From Penicillium oxalicum (Eukaryota; Ascomycota; Eurotiomycetes; Eurotiales; Aspergillaceae): 64,000 nucleotides of DNA. The notes beneath the pieces are model-generated. The model did not search any database. It was given only the letters and a program-made list of their open reading frames with translations, and was not told where the DNA came from. A program made the translations under genes and the position numbers. Positions 42,047 through 53,479 of this stretch are shown here, one piece after another; the stretch's first letter is position 1, and each line of letters starts with the position of its first letter. The DNA lies in NCBI RefSeq assembly GCF_001723175.1, contig NC_064654.1, positions 1,302,001 to 1,366,000 on the forward strand, written 5' to 3'.

Positions 42047-42058
42047 TCCTCCCCCACT
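42047..42058 (-). other. Polypurine tract of the gypsy element
   Basis: On the minus strand a run AGTGGGGGAGGA directly precedes the LTR start TGAGATCC, as expected for plus-strand priming. Confidence 0.65.
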
Positions 42059-42439
42059 TAGACTAAACTCGCCCTGAGCTTCAGGGTAACACAGCCTAAG
42101 CTCACTACTGCACTGTTTCGGTTATCCGCAGGTTCCCGCCTTAGTGCGTTTATATATACACGGTAAAGTCAAAATAGCAGGGGTTTAACAAAGGAAAAGG
42201 TATAATATCATTTTCGGCTACTTATAACTACCGTGTACGGCTAATAGTCGCTAAAAGCTCCTATTAGGGCAGTCCGGGGAACAAAGGATCCCCCGCTATA
42301 AGTATAGGTAAATCCCCTCGATCGCTTCTTCTTCTCTTTATCTTTCTTCCTTATCCCTTCTGACACTATCTAGGTTATCCCGTATATTCTAAGACTTTTT
42401 CCTAGGCTAGGTAGCTCACTCCGAGTCCGAACTAGACCC

Positions 42440-43650
42440 TTAAGTAGCTAATAGGTCTTTAGTTCCTCTTATCCTCTTTCTGAGCTAGTAGTTAATCCTC
42501 CTACTAAGTTCGCTCCTGCCCCTTTATCTCCTCTTGTCCTTAAACTTCCTATACCGGACGCTCTATCGAGCCCTTAGTAATCTAAGGACTAGCTTATAAG
42601 CGATTAGGAGTTTTTAGAGTCTCGTGCTCCTATTCCGTCGTCTTCTCCTAAGCCTTCCCTTAGTAGCTCTATCGAGCGTTAGGTCTAGACCGCTTAGTCG
42701 CGGATAGCTCCGGTAACAAGGAAGAGGGCTATCGCGGTAAAGTATACTCCGGCCTAGATTTTCGCGTATACGCGCAAGAAGGACTTCGATCCGAATATCG
42801 CGCAGACTAACGAGCTATAGATAGGCTTAGATACCTGTAGTAATCCTCTAGGAAGTTAGTTTAAGACTAACTATACGAAGGACTTCTAGACGAATAGCTT
42901 ACGAGTCCGAGATATAGACTAGAGGAACGATAACCCGAAGGATTATAGTACTCTTACGAAGGTTCGGGCAGCCTTTACCTAATAGGTCGGTAAATAGGCT
43001 CCTAATAGTAAGGAATACTAGTTATATAGCAACCTAAATAGTCCGTTCGATTCCTATCGCGTTTTCGGACTAAGCGAGAGGATCTGTTAGGGGCCGAGGC
43101 TATAGAAATTACTAATTTAATAGTAACGCGTCCTAGTGCTCCTTATAGGGGATAAGCTCCTCGACCCTTAGGTATAGGAATATTATAACAAGATATATTC
43201 CTCCTACGTGCTAGTTAAGGATAAAAAGGTATATTCCCCTTTTTTATTCCCGATCTCCTTAGCTAACTTTAGTAGCGCGATCTAAAGGGCAAGAAGCGGC
43301 CTATAATAACGATAGCGGCGAGGGTAGCTCTAAAAAGAAGAAGGGCTAGGATAATAAGCCTAAGAAGGGGAAGGATAAGGGTAGAGTAAGGCTAAGGATA
43401 ATAGTACCTTCTTTAAGAATTCGTGGCTATCTAGTCCCCTAAAGGATCCTTAGGTTTATAACAAGAACGACTTTATAGTCGCGTTAGAGGCCTATAAGGC
43501 GATTCCGGAGATAATCGCGGCTTTAGAGAGCGATCTCGAGATCCTAGAGGCGTACCTAGTCGAGAATAGGCAGATTAAGCTCGAGGATAACGATAACATA
43601 ATAATAATAATAATAGTAATAGCGACGATAACCGTTCGTCTCTATTAAGA
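42440..43650 (+). pseudogene. Antisense reading frame inside the gypsy element
   Basis: On the strand opposite to gag-pol, one frame reads as coherent protein for roughly 400 codons, with TAG/TAA only where Gln codons would fit. Segments include APVTRKRAIAVKYTPA, IFAYTRKKDFDPNIAQTNEL, RNDNPKDYSTLTKVRAAFT, LNSPFDSYRVFGLSERIC and, near the end, NDFIVALEAYKAIPEIIAAL followed by an acidic helix and a poly-Asn/Ile tail from AT-rich triplets. The last part needs a frame change around 43270-43390, a Lys-rich stretch. No domain is recognised. Pol ends near 43660, so the two do not overlap much. The product might be an accessory protein or a gene picked up by the element. Confidence 0.55.
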
Positions 43651-43659
43651 AGCGTTTAG

Positions 43660-46600
43660 GGAAGTAATCTCCTTTTCGTGTACTTTCGGCGTTAGTATAG
43701 GTAATTAAATTCGATATACTTTGTATTAGTATTAGTACCTCGTAGGGACTACGATAGCGAGAGGTCCGTTAAATAAATCCCGTTCGTCTTAGTCGGCGTC
43801 CTGGCTATTCCGAATATCCCCTAGTAGTAGTCTACTAGATCCTAATAAGTCCGTGTCCTAGAGCTTATCCCTAGATATAGGTACTTAGAGCTCCTCCTAG
43901 TCTATCGCGCGTTTCTTAGTCTTTCTGTTTTCCCTATCGATACGTTTACGGCTCCGATCGAGGGCTTCTGTTATAACGTTCTCCTCCCCTACTTTGCTCG
44001 GGCGTATACTATTAGCCCGGTCCGTTAGGAATTAATTCTATTCTTCCTTCGTAAAGGTAGATAAGTCCCTATATATAGGGGGAGTATTATCCTATTCGAT
44101 AATTTTTAGTAGCTCTTAGGGTTGTCTTAGTCGGATCCCCTATCTCCGGAGTGCTACTTATACCGCCTATAATATCTATAGGGCTCCTGGGTCCTTTACG
44201 TTAGCTCTGACTAGCCGCGAACTATTAATTAGGTTCTTTAGGACCCGTCCGTTCGGTTCTTCTAGTATATATATACTAAGTGATATACCGTAAGGACTTT
44301 AAAAGGTCCGAACTACTTACTCTCGAATTTCTATACTAATTCGTTCCGAACGAGGACCTAATCTCCCTTTTCGAAGCTTATCTTCGTTACCTAGCTATCC
44401 CTAATCCTATTAGTCCGGATCGCTCGGGATAGTAGTAGTTTATTCGCTTTAGTAGGGCGTCGCTTACGTCCTAGAGCTCTTTAGTCCGTCCTACGAATAC
44501 TAAGGGTTCTTTTATTAGGTCGTTACCTAGTAAGCGGGGTAGACCCCGTAAACTAGAAAGAATAGGCTATACCTAGTTACCGCGTATTCCCGGACCTATA
44601 GCTAGGGTCGCCTACGCTAGATATAGGTCCTACGCCTTCGTTAGCTTTCCTATAAGGTACTTTATTAATATATAGCCGAGTAGACCGTTAAGATTTTCTA
44701 CTTTCCTATTCGTATAGGGGTAGTAGGGGTAGTTAGCTAGTACCGAGTTTTTAGTAGGTTTAGGTAGTAGCTAACCGTACCCGAAAGGAGGTTTAAACTA
44801 TTATCGGAGAGGATCTCGAGTAGCGCTCCGTAATTTATAAAGATTTCCTCGTAGAGGAAGGTCCTAAGCGCTTCTTCTGTAGCTTCCGGGACGGCCTTAG
44901 CTATTAGCTATCCGGTCGCGTAGTCGATTACTATAATAATCTATCTATTACCGTTCGGTATTGTCGGTAGTCGTCTATAAGGTTATCCCCTATCTCTAGA
45001 AAGGCCTAATCCCTTTAGTTACTAGGTAGTAGGCTTTTCCGTTCTAGGGCCTTCTTTAATCCCTAAGAAACCTAGCACTAAGGGTACTTACGTGCCGCGG
45101 TCTCTATATCCGCTCTTATCTAGGGCTACTAAGCTCTCGGTCTTAGGATACTGTTTAGGCCTAGCTATCCTAGATATCCGTATTATAAGTATATCTTATT
45201 AACTAGATCACCCCTAAATACCGGTTCTAGGTAGGGCACTTTTAGGCTATCTTTATACGTAAAGGTTAGTTAGCGGTCGTTAGCGTCTTCCCGGTCTTAT
45301 ATAGAGAGGTATCCGAGTATCGAGTTACTACCTTAGACAGGAGCTTATTATTAGGAAGTACTCCTGTATCTAAGAAGTTAGTCGCGGCTAACTATTTATC
45401 CTCGGCTACCTTTTAAATAGTTACGTTTATAGCCGTTAGGGCGGCCTTCTATATAGGTCGATCTCGTGTAACGTAGTAGGTAACCTTTTAATAAAATCCG
45501 GTCGTCGGCTTAAGGCGTCGGGCACGACGGCTTTAGTACCCGGACGTATCGGATCTTAAGATTATACTCCTAAAATTCGCTAACCTAGCGGGCGAGGCGC
45601 TTACTATAGGTAATAGTCGTCTATAGGTACTATAGGCTAGCGTAGTCTGTTACGATTTCCGTTTAGGTTCCGTTATTAATATATTTATCCTAAAGCCGCA
45701 GGGCCTCTTTAATAGCTAGTAACTCCTTCTCGTGTACTAGGTAGTTAAGCTTAGCGCCTATAAGCTTCCGCCTCGTATACGATAGGGTAGAGTGCCTCTT
45801 CTAGTCCCTTCTAGAGTAGGACTAGGCTAATCGCCTATTTAGAAGTATTAGTCTCGATAGTAAATAGCTACGTAAGATCCGGTTATAAGAGAAGGGGCTT
45901 CCGATAACTTCTTCTTTAGCTTTCGGAAGGTAGCCTTATAAGCTATTCTACTAGATAGGGCGGAACTTAAGCTTCCGGAGCTTAGCGTCCGATTCTTTTA
46001 GGAGTTTATAGGGGCACGTATATCTCCGCGAACCTGTAGATAAACCGCTAATAGTATATCGCGAGGCCGAGGAACTATCGTAGCTCGTACACGTTCTAAG
46101 GTTATAGCTACGTACGGATAATATCGATCTTAGCCGTATTAGCTGTACGCTCCCGTTCCCGATATATATCCGCAGAATTCTAGTTCGTTAGTTATAATCT
46201 CGCACTTCCTAGTTAGACGATTAGTCGTTCCTCTCGAGGATCTCGAGTACTTTTTAAGGTACTCGTAATACTCTTCTATACTATCCGAGAAGATAAGGAT
46301 ATCGTCGAGGTATATAACCACGAACTTACTAAGATAGGGCTAAAGGGCCTCGTTTATAACCGTCTAGAAGGTTATAGGGGCGTTATAAAGACTAAAGGGT
46401 ATCGTAAGCTACTTATATTTTCCCTAGATAGTATTAAAGGTAGTTTTAGGTACTACGCGGTCGTTAGGCGTACTTACTAGAATCTAGACGCGAGGTCGAT
46501 CTTCGTTAGGACCTATACGCTCCCGATTTAGTCGAGAAGGTCTTAGATCCGGGGTAATAGATACCCGTTCTTCTTAGTTAGGTTATTTAGGGTATAGTAA

Positions 46601-47500
46601 TCGATATATATCCTCTACTTACTATTAGACTTAGGGGCGAATAGGACTAGAAACCCCTAGAGGCTAGCTAAAGGGCGGATTAGTCCCTTCTTTAAGAGGA
46701 GATCGACTTAGCGTATCTATTCGTCTAGTTTCTCTTTAGAGAGAGAATAGGTATAGATATTCACGGGCTTCGCGTCGCTAGTATTAATATTATACTAGAT
46801 CTCCCTTTCCGGAGGTAAGGTATTAGGGAGTTCGTCGCGGATAATCTTCCTATATTTCCCTATAAGGGTCCGGATCCGGGGGTCTAGGTATAAGATAGGA
46901 GCCTCTAGAGGAGGGGAGTTATCTCGAGGAGCCCTAATAGAGATTATAAGGGTACCCTCGTCTTTCTTACGTATTTACTTACGTATCTATTTAGATATAT
47001 TAGGAAGATACCCGCTTCTTCGAGTTCGTAATTAGGTCGAGCCTCGCAAGGTTTAAGGTATATTCGCTGTAATCACGATAGTTAGCTAAGAGCTAACCTA
47101 ATTAATAGTCGGGTTCTATTACTTTAGAAAGTCCCTAAGGACGATCTTAAGGTTAGGTATATCTAGGATCTAGGCCTTTACGCTTCCGGTCTATATCCCT
47201 ATTTTTAGTAGGACGCGAGCGCGTCCTTCTATATATAGGGACCGCCTATCGGGTAGCCTTACCTAGAGGGCGTCCGGAGGCTTCTTTAGGCGAACGGATC
47301 CTCTTAGTAATATTATAGCTCGAGAGGAGATAAACGTATAGGAGGAACCGAGTCTAAGAGGGTATTAGTACTTCCCGAGGGCTAACTCGGGCCTAATAGA
47401 GTAGGAGAGACCCGCTTAGATAGCGAGCAGGGAGGCTTCGTATACGTTAGGTTCGAGGGGGTTAGGTCCTAGAAGCGGGGCACGTAAGAGGCGGCTCGGA
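43660..47500 (-). pseudogene. gypsy pol (protease, RT, RNase H, integrase)
   Basis: The reverse-transcriptase active site reads VIYLDDILIFSDSIEE near 46285-46320. Upstream and downstream RT and RNase H blocks are visible in fragments. The integrase zinc-finger region and core follow: EPVFRGDLVNKIY near 45210, then IPNGN, IIIVIDYATG and LIAKAVPEATEEA near 44870-44950. The C-terminal part, read as VLKNLINSSRLVRANVKDPG near 44200, matches the tail after integrase in fungal gypsy elements. Stops occur mostly at Trp and Gln codons. Boundaries are approximate. Confidence 0.8.
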
Positions 47501-47639
47501 GCTAGCTAGCGAAGGCCTCTAATTCGTCTAGCCGCTTATATTTTTTTGCTATAAAGAGACTCCCTTAGGGTAGTCTCTCTTGATATAACCTAGCTTCCTG
47601 TATATATAGTATTTTATAGGGGCCTATCTACGTACCTTC

Positions 47640-48800
47640 CCTCGCGGGGCTATCGAGCTATCGCGACCTAGCTATAGCGTTTATCCGGAAATCGCTATTA
47701 GCGTCTCTAGCCTTAGAGGGAGTAGTTTCCGATCTAACCGGAGATTATTTCTCCCCTCTTATACTAGATAAAGCGGTCGATTACGGCTCGGAGAGTAGTT
47801 AGGTATTCGCGATCCTTAGCCTACTTCTTCTAGAGGGTAGCTTTCGTACCCTTTCGGAGGTATTAGATAACGACTTCTTCTAGAAGGGGCACCTCGGTAT
47901 TAATAGCTACTTACTATAGATTTATAGCGTATTTAGCGAAAGTAAGAGATCCTTAATATATATTAGCGAAGCGATCCTAGCGCTTTTTAGGGCTAAGGTA
48001 TTCGGAAAATTCCCGAAGGATCTAGGCGCGATAACCTTCCTAGGTCTTAATCGGTTCCGCGTACTAGTTAATGATCTGTTAGCGATAGGTATTCTATACC
48101 TTCTTAGCTCGCCTAGTTAGGGACTCTTAGGCGTAGATAATTTTATCGGTGTCCGGAATTCCTACGCCTACGAGGTACGAGACCTTATAGAAGAACCTTT
48201 CGTAATCGCGTAGATACACGAGTAGCGTCTTAGGCGATCGTTTCCCGAGTAGGGACGGATACTAGGTACCTTTTTTATTAAGACCTTGCGGATCTCTAGG
48301 AGATTTAAGCTAACTACTAGAGACGGAGAAGAGCTAGTTTAGTCGGTCTCCTCCGGGGTAGTAGCGGGCGCCGCCCGGGAGGAAGAGGAGGTATTTAACT
48401 ACGCCTAGGTACCGTTCTGTTATAGGTAGATACTAAAGGCGGTAGTCTTAATATCCTGTATAGCCTTAGTATAGTCGTCCGGGATATAGTTTCGAAGCTA
48501 CGTTCGGTAGGCTTTAGCCACGATTAGAGGCAAGAAGGAGAGGGCCTAGTTGGTTTTAGGAGTATTTAGGCGTTCCTCTCGCGGGAGAGGGTCCGCGGAG
48601 GTAGGTCTGTAAGTCGAAGTAGTATCTATTAGAAATAGGAAGGATTAAGGAGAATACAGGAAGTATCGTAAATAGTAGCCTCTTATACCTATAGGGGTTT
48701 CCTCTTTCTTATAGTTCATTCCTAGGTATAAGGGTCCGTAAGAAGCTATATAGGGGTATCCGGACTCTTCTGAGAAGGTAGTAAGGGTCTGCTAGTAACC
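47640..48800 (-). pseudogene. gypsy gag
   Basis: Minus-strand translation gives the capsid-like pattern VPSIRPYSGKRSPKTLLVYL, DYERFFYKVSYLVGVGIPD, KIIYA, AEPIKTWEGYRA-like (Trp codon mutated) and LREFSEYLSPKKR between about 48290 and 47900. It continues to EYLTTLRAVIDRFIQYKRGE near 47770. The 5' boundary upstream of 48400 is uncertain. No zinc knuckle could be confirmed. Confidence 0.65.
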
Positions 48801-49099
48801 GAGGTCCTCGGGTATTATAGCGGATCGGTAACGTAGGAGGAGAGGCGGGGCCGTAAGAGCTATATCGGGGGTAAACGCCCTCCTCCCCCCGGGACCGTTT
48901 TTCGAGGATTCACGAGGTCCCCCCTAAGCCGGTCCCTCATCATCTTCGTTCGTGAGTCCTTTAGATAAGGGTTGCCTTCCTTCTCCACGAGTGCTTATTT
49001 TTGTAAGGATTAGGGAGGGAGGGAGAAGTATATAGGGCTTCGCGCTTCCTTTCGGAAGGGGTCCCCCCTCCGGGGAGGGCTATAGAAGGCGCCTCCTTT

Positions 49100-49118
49100 T
49101 AAGGGTTTGCTACCAGAT
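49100..49118 (-). other. Primer-binding site of the gypsy element
   Basis: Just after the 5' LTR (minus strand) comes TATCTGGTAGCAAACCC. TGGTAGCAAACC starts a few bases from the LTR end, the usual place and TGG start of a tRNA-complementary primer site. The tRNA was not identified. Confidence 0.55.
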
Positions 49119-49119
49119 A

Positions 49120-49271
49120 TGATTCGAAGAGTAAAGAAAGGTTTATTTTTGGAGTATATCTACAGTATCTCTTAAATATCAGGTCTATAAGGACAGTCAC
49201 GGGGCTATACGGGGCCGAACGGGGGTACTCACGTAAGTCATGACTCACGTGATCACCCTTCCGGGATCTCA
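49120..49271 (-). repeat. 5' LTR of the gypsy element
   Basis: Same 152-bp sequence as 41895-42046 with a few transitions. Its TGATTCG end abuts the primer-binding site. Confidence 0.9.
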
Positions 49272-52200
49272 TCATAGCTAATATCGATTAAAGGCTAGTA
49301 AGCACTATTTATCATCTGTCGACCAATAGTAGACTGTTAACCTGTATTTAGATAGTAAGCACGAAATCCACTATATCCTCTCCTGTATAAAGCCTATCTT
49401 AATAGCCCTAAGATATTAGCCCCGATCTTTAAACTAGGCTTGTTAATAAATATGCTAACGAGAGAGTTCTAAGTAATAGTGAAATTTATATAAAAGTTCG
49501 ACAATATTAAAATGAAGTAAATATATACTTCGAGAATCGATGGTTAGCGCGGCTTTCGGATAATAAAGCTAGGCGGCTTCGCGGACTTAAGTCTTATCTA
49601 AGCGTTCGAGCTACTTTTGATTCGCTACTTGTCCTGCCCTCGTTGCTAGTATATAGAATGCAAATTAGGTCTCTTCCTTAGGTACTAGCTATTTGCTACG
49701 ACGAGGTAAGATTATCTGACTATAAAATAAAACAGATACTAATTCTGTTCCTAGGAGATAGTTTACGCGCTAACTAGGCTACTGCACTACTAGTCTTTAC
49801 TTATAAGACACGATCGTGCTAAAATACTTAGAATTAACACTTATACCGTAGAAACACTATAACTCCTAGTACCTAGTGTCTCCTTGAAGGATAGAACCAC
49901 TACGAAAGGCTTTGTATATAGTAGCGAAGTCTTTTCGAACTTCACGGAATCAGAACAGTCGTTGATTTAGAAGCGATTAAAGAAGATAGAGGGTATTATT
50001 CTATCTCTATATACGTTCTTTAAAGATCTTTGGTACCTAGAATTATGCGCGAACTATATTAAACAACTTATTATACCTTCCAGATCTTTCCTAACAATCG
50101 GAAGCGCCGTACGCGCGGCTTTTTTGCCTTTTAATCCCGCCTATACAGAGTTCTTAATACAAATATCTGAAACTAGGTTTCGGTCTTATTCGCCCTCGCA
50201 GGGAGACCCTACGGAACTTAGTTACCGATAGCTCTAGCTTTATACTATGCGTTACTACCCGAAGTTATCTAAAAGGCCGCAGAAGAAAGACCCTACGGCG
50301 AAGCCTACACGCGAGGTAGGGGAGCCTATAATACTATATAATATAGCTATGCTCGCGAAGAGACTCGGGTTTTAGTCGCTACAAATTAAGCAACTCGTGT
50401 AGTAGTTACCAGATCGGAAAATTGCACGAGATACTCTTTTGAGAGCACGTCGGCCAGATCGTTATCGGTATAACGAGGAAGAAGTTGAGTCTCTGATTAA
50501 CAAAGTCACTAAATGCTTCTTAAGGGCGACCCCGCTTAACCATCAACTTCTAGTGCGGAGCGTTAGTAGAAGGGAAACGAAAAAAGAGTCTCGATATAGA
50601 CGTCCGTAGACCCAAGTATAATTGTAAGATTATCGGTTTCTTTTCCTTGACTAAATCCACAGTAACTCTATTAAGGAGGAGCGGAAGGCTACTTCTATTC
50701 TGGTGAGGAGCAGTGTTTACTTCACCTTTTTTAGCAAGCTACCTATGCCTAGTGTGAATAGCGACATAATAGGTATATCTCTAAATCCTGACTTGCCGAT
50801 ATCTCCGCTTTTTGTCCCTAATAATCGTTCGCCGTACGATAAAGGGGCCGAAGAGATCGGGGTTGCGGGCACAGGAGCTAAACAGGCAAGTAGTCTAGAA
50901 AGGTAATATTTGAGAGATGCACGCTACGAGCGATGCTAATAGAAGCGAGCAAAGAAGTTATAGAGGCGATAGCAACGAGAGCACAGGAGGTACCAATCCT
51001 TATGTGCTGACCGTTATTCGATATCTTCTAGAAACTTGTTAACACTACCTCCCTAGTCTAGCATAGAAATCGACCGCGTTTATTCGGAAGGTTGTAGTAT
51101 AGAAGAGGTATTAGAACCGATCGCCGAGACCGAATCCGGATCATCTAGAAGGATGAGTATCATCGGTGGAAATGAGTAGGGTCTTCCTGATAGGGACCCG
51201 TTAGTAGCCGATGAACTTAAGCACGGTGGGCTTATTGAGGAGGAGCACAGTTTTAGCGAAAATGGAGAATTAGAAAGCCACGCTAAGTTAGAATTTGAGG
51301 ACGAGTAGGTGCGAGGAGGGAGGGAAGAGAGCATAGCTAGGAGGGAGTCCCTAGAAGATACTAATATAGGAGAGCATGCTAGCGAACAAGAGGACGAAGC
51401 GCCCGAAACAGTAGCGTTACCTTCTCCGGCGGAAGAAGTTTAAAAGGTACTAGATACGTTAGAAGGACGTAGGCGATCTAGGATCGAATCGGGGCCTTCT
51501 AGGATTATAGGTAGACTATATAACCCGATATAGTAGCGTCCACAAACGCTAAAGCTGTCTATACTGGCGCAGGAAACTCTAGAGTAGGATATAAACATAC
51601 TGCTATAAACGGTCGCGCAGGAACCTATACTAAGACCTACTACTAAGATTAATTTCCTCGAGGCACAGGGTCGTCCTTTGTCAGGAATAAATAAAGAATA
51701 GAGTTCATGGCCTATAGTTAGTTAAGTTGGACAGACTAGGGACCGGTAGCAGGCAGGACCGGAAGAATCCTTAAGCTTAGTCGAGTTCGACCTATAGTCA
51801 GAATTTCCGAGCTCTATCGATTAGAGCTCTCGATGCTATAGGATAACAAATATCTAGGGCGAACAGGAAGCACGGCGATCGGAGTCTGTATCGCTAGACG
51901 CATCTCTGTATATTCACGTCGTCGTAGATACTCCACGGTAGGATAATGTGACGGAGCGTCTATCGTCGTTACCACTACGAGGGTCTTCTACGCAGACGGA
52001 TACGCGCACACGAAGGAACATAGCTGGGCTAGAGGAGCCGTTAGGGAAACAAGACGGGTCTTCCGAACGAGGATAAGGAGCGAACGATACCGCGAAAGGC
52101 CCTAAGGTAACAATCATTTTCCGTGCACGTGATAAGCAGGGCGAGTGGAATCGGTTGATCCACAAAATAGTGGTTGAGCGATCGGACCCGACTCTAGTAG

Positions 52201-52433
52201 GGCGGATGGTAGCTAAGCAGGCGCGAGCACAAAAGGCAACGTATTATGACCAGAATCTGCGGCAGATTCCCCTAGGGCAGTGCTTCGATGCGGCGATTGC
52301 GGATGGCACGAATACGGTTTTTGTGATATTCGGCGACGATCTGGCTGTAAGTGAAGAGACGGTGGATTCGATTACACGGGCACTCTAAGCCGACCGTGAT
52401 GATAATCGGCTAGCGAAACGTAAGCAGACTTGA

Positions 52434-53479
52434 AGCATTGTCAGCAGACGTATGGCCTCTATGGCTACCCGGCCATGTAGGCCGCTAGTTGACGGATTTA
52501 AGGCTGTGGTAGACCTGGAGCTGTGGACGTACGTCCAAAGTGGATCCACGTCCACAGCCTTCTATCGGTGGCCTCGAATTAACTGTGCTAGGTCACGGGG
52601 CCTAAAGCTAAAGCCTTCCCACCACAGCTTTCTGACTAAGGACCTATATCTCTGGATATGAAGCCCCCGTGGACATAATTCTATCGACTTATTTCAGTTC
52701 GGGCCTTCAGGCACTGGATATGGGTCACTCTCGGCCGGGAGACCACCCAGGCCGGATAACGTTGTCCCTAAAGATAGGCCCCGGATACTCGCTTATCTAA
52801 CGTCAGAGTGTCCGAGGGAGTATGTAATCTCTAGTAGTTTTAAAACTCTATTTACAAGACCCTAGTGGTTTGAAAACCACGGTATCAATTTCACGTTACG
52901 ATATCGACTTGACCGTTTTGATAATTGAAAGAGGAAAGGGGCTTGATAACTTCTACAGGTCGGATAAATCAACCCACTTGCTCACTAGCTGGAATGACGA
53001 CGGTAGCGAAGTTGGACGTTCTAGTGGTGGAGGATGATTTCTGATGATTAATATCATATAGAATGCTTAATCAGCCTTCTGAACTAATCAAATTGAAGTA
53101 GAATTAGGATCAAATAGTTAACTAGTTAGTTAACGAACTATTCGATCACAGGTTATTACCTCTGAAGATATCGCACCGTATCCTGCTAGTTGAGTCTCTC
53201 TCTTCTAATCTAGTTCTATTTATTCGGAATTCCTACTGGGTATTACACATGATACCACATTTACGGTTCTAGATCCCACTCATCCTCATTGGACAGGGCA
53301 TGGCAAACACTACGTATGTTGAGCTAATATTCCCTGTCAGCCTCGATCGCTGTGACAGGCCAATGAAGACTTCAATACATATGTCCGGGTGATCACTTAC
53401 ATGAGAACTAGATAAGGGTGTTATAAATACCTCTTTCCTACCCATAAAGATCTGGAGGCATTTATTTTCCGACCATCCT
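52434..53479. other. Intergenic region with a strong hairpin
   Basis: Normal base composition returns at about 52.1 kb. Besides the hairpin at 52520-52558 and the paired motifs GTAGTTTTAAAACTC and GTGGTTTGAAAACCACGG near 52833-52883, no gene is seen. Confidence 0.45.
52520..52558. repeat. 11-bp perfect inverted repeat
   Basis: GCTGTGGACGT and ACGTCCACAGC form perfect arms. ACGTACGT within the loop side adds a nested palindrome. It lies 87 bp after the DUF3723 stop codon and could act as a terminator-like or element-end structure. Confidence 0.7.

Larger units (their letters stand above)
41895..49271 (-). mobile_element. Ty3/gypsy LTR retrotransposon, RIP-mutated, inserted in the DUF3723 gene
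   Basis: Two 152-bp LTRs (41895-42046 and 49120-49271) bound 7.4 kb. Read on the minus strand the order is LTR, primer-binding site, gag, protease/RT, RNase H, integrase, polypurine tract, LTR, which is Ty3/gypsy order. An additional plus-strand frame sits between integrase and the polypurine tract. The flanking pentamers TATTG and (after one base) CATAG fall on the same two codons of the interrupted host gene, consistent with a target duplication altered by mutation. Internal DNA is depleted in CpA/TpG and rich in TpA, so it was mutated together with its host gene. Confidence 0.85.
41490..52433 (+). pseudogene. DUF3723 (d37) gene, RIP-degraded and split by a retrotransposon
   Basis: The 5' part, about 41530-41894, reads DEPIYTDLELQILKERCRKY, NIERLYKIFNKEGCRRLDI, LRKALQVAGVNTTDLLTDQP and IKCLY, then stops at the retrotransposon. 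The frame resumes at 49272 (YRLKAS..YLSSVDQ, VNLYLD) and continues through FENRWLARLSDNKARRLRGL, ATFDSLLVLPSLLVYRMQI, and RSSVYFTFFSKLP near 50703. It ends with an almost undamaged C-terminus from about 52105 (VTIIFRARDKQGEWNRLIHK, YYDQNLRQIPLGQCFDAAIA) to TGA 52431. About 1200-1300 codons remain without the insertion. The family has no known biochemical function but is a hallmark accessory gene of Starship elements. A fragment of a second copy lies at 17474-17722. Confidence 0.8.

Noticed and set aside
34771..52433. A DUF3435 captain gene inside the FRE-d37 block
   Set aside because: No stretch with a recognisable tyrosine-recombinase catalytic pattern was found on either strand, although heavy mutation limits what can be seen.
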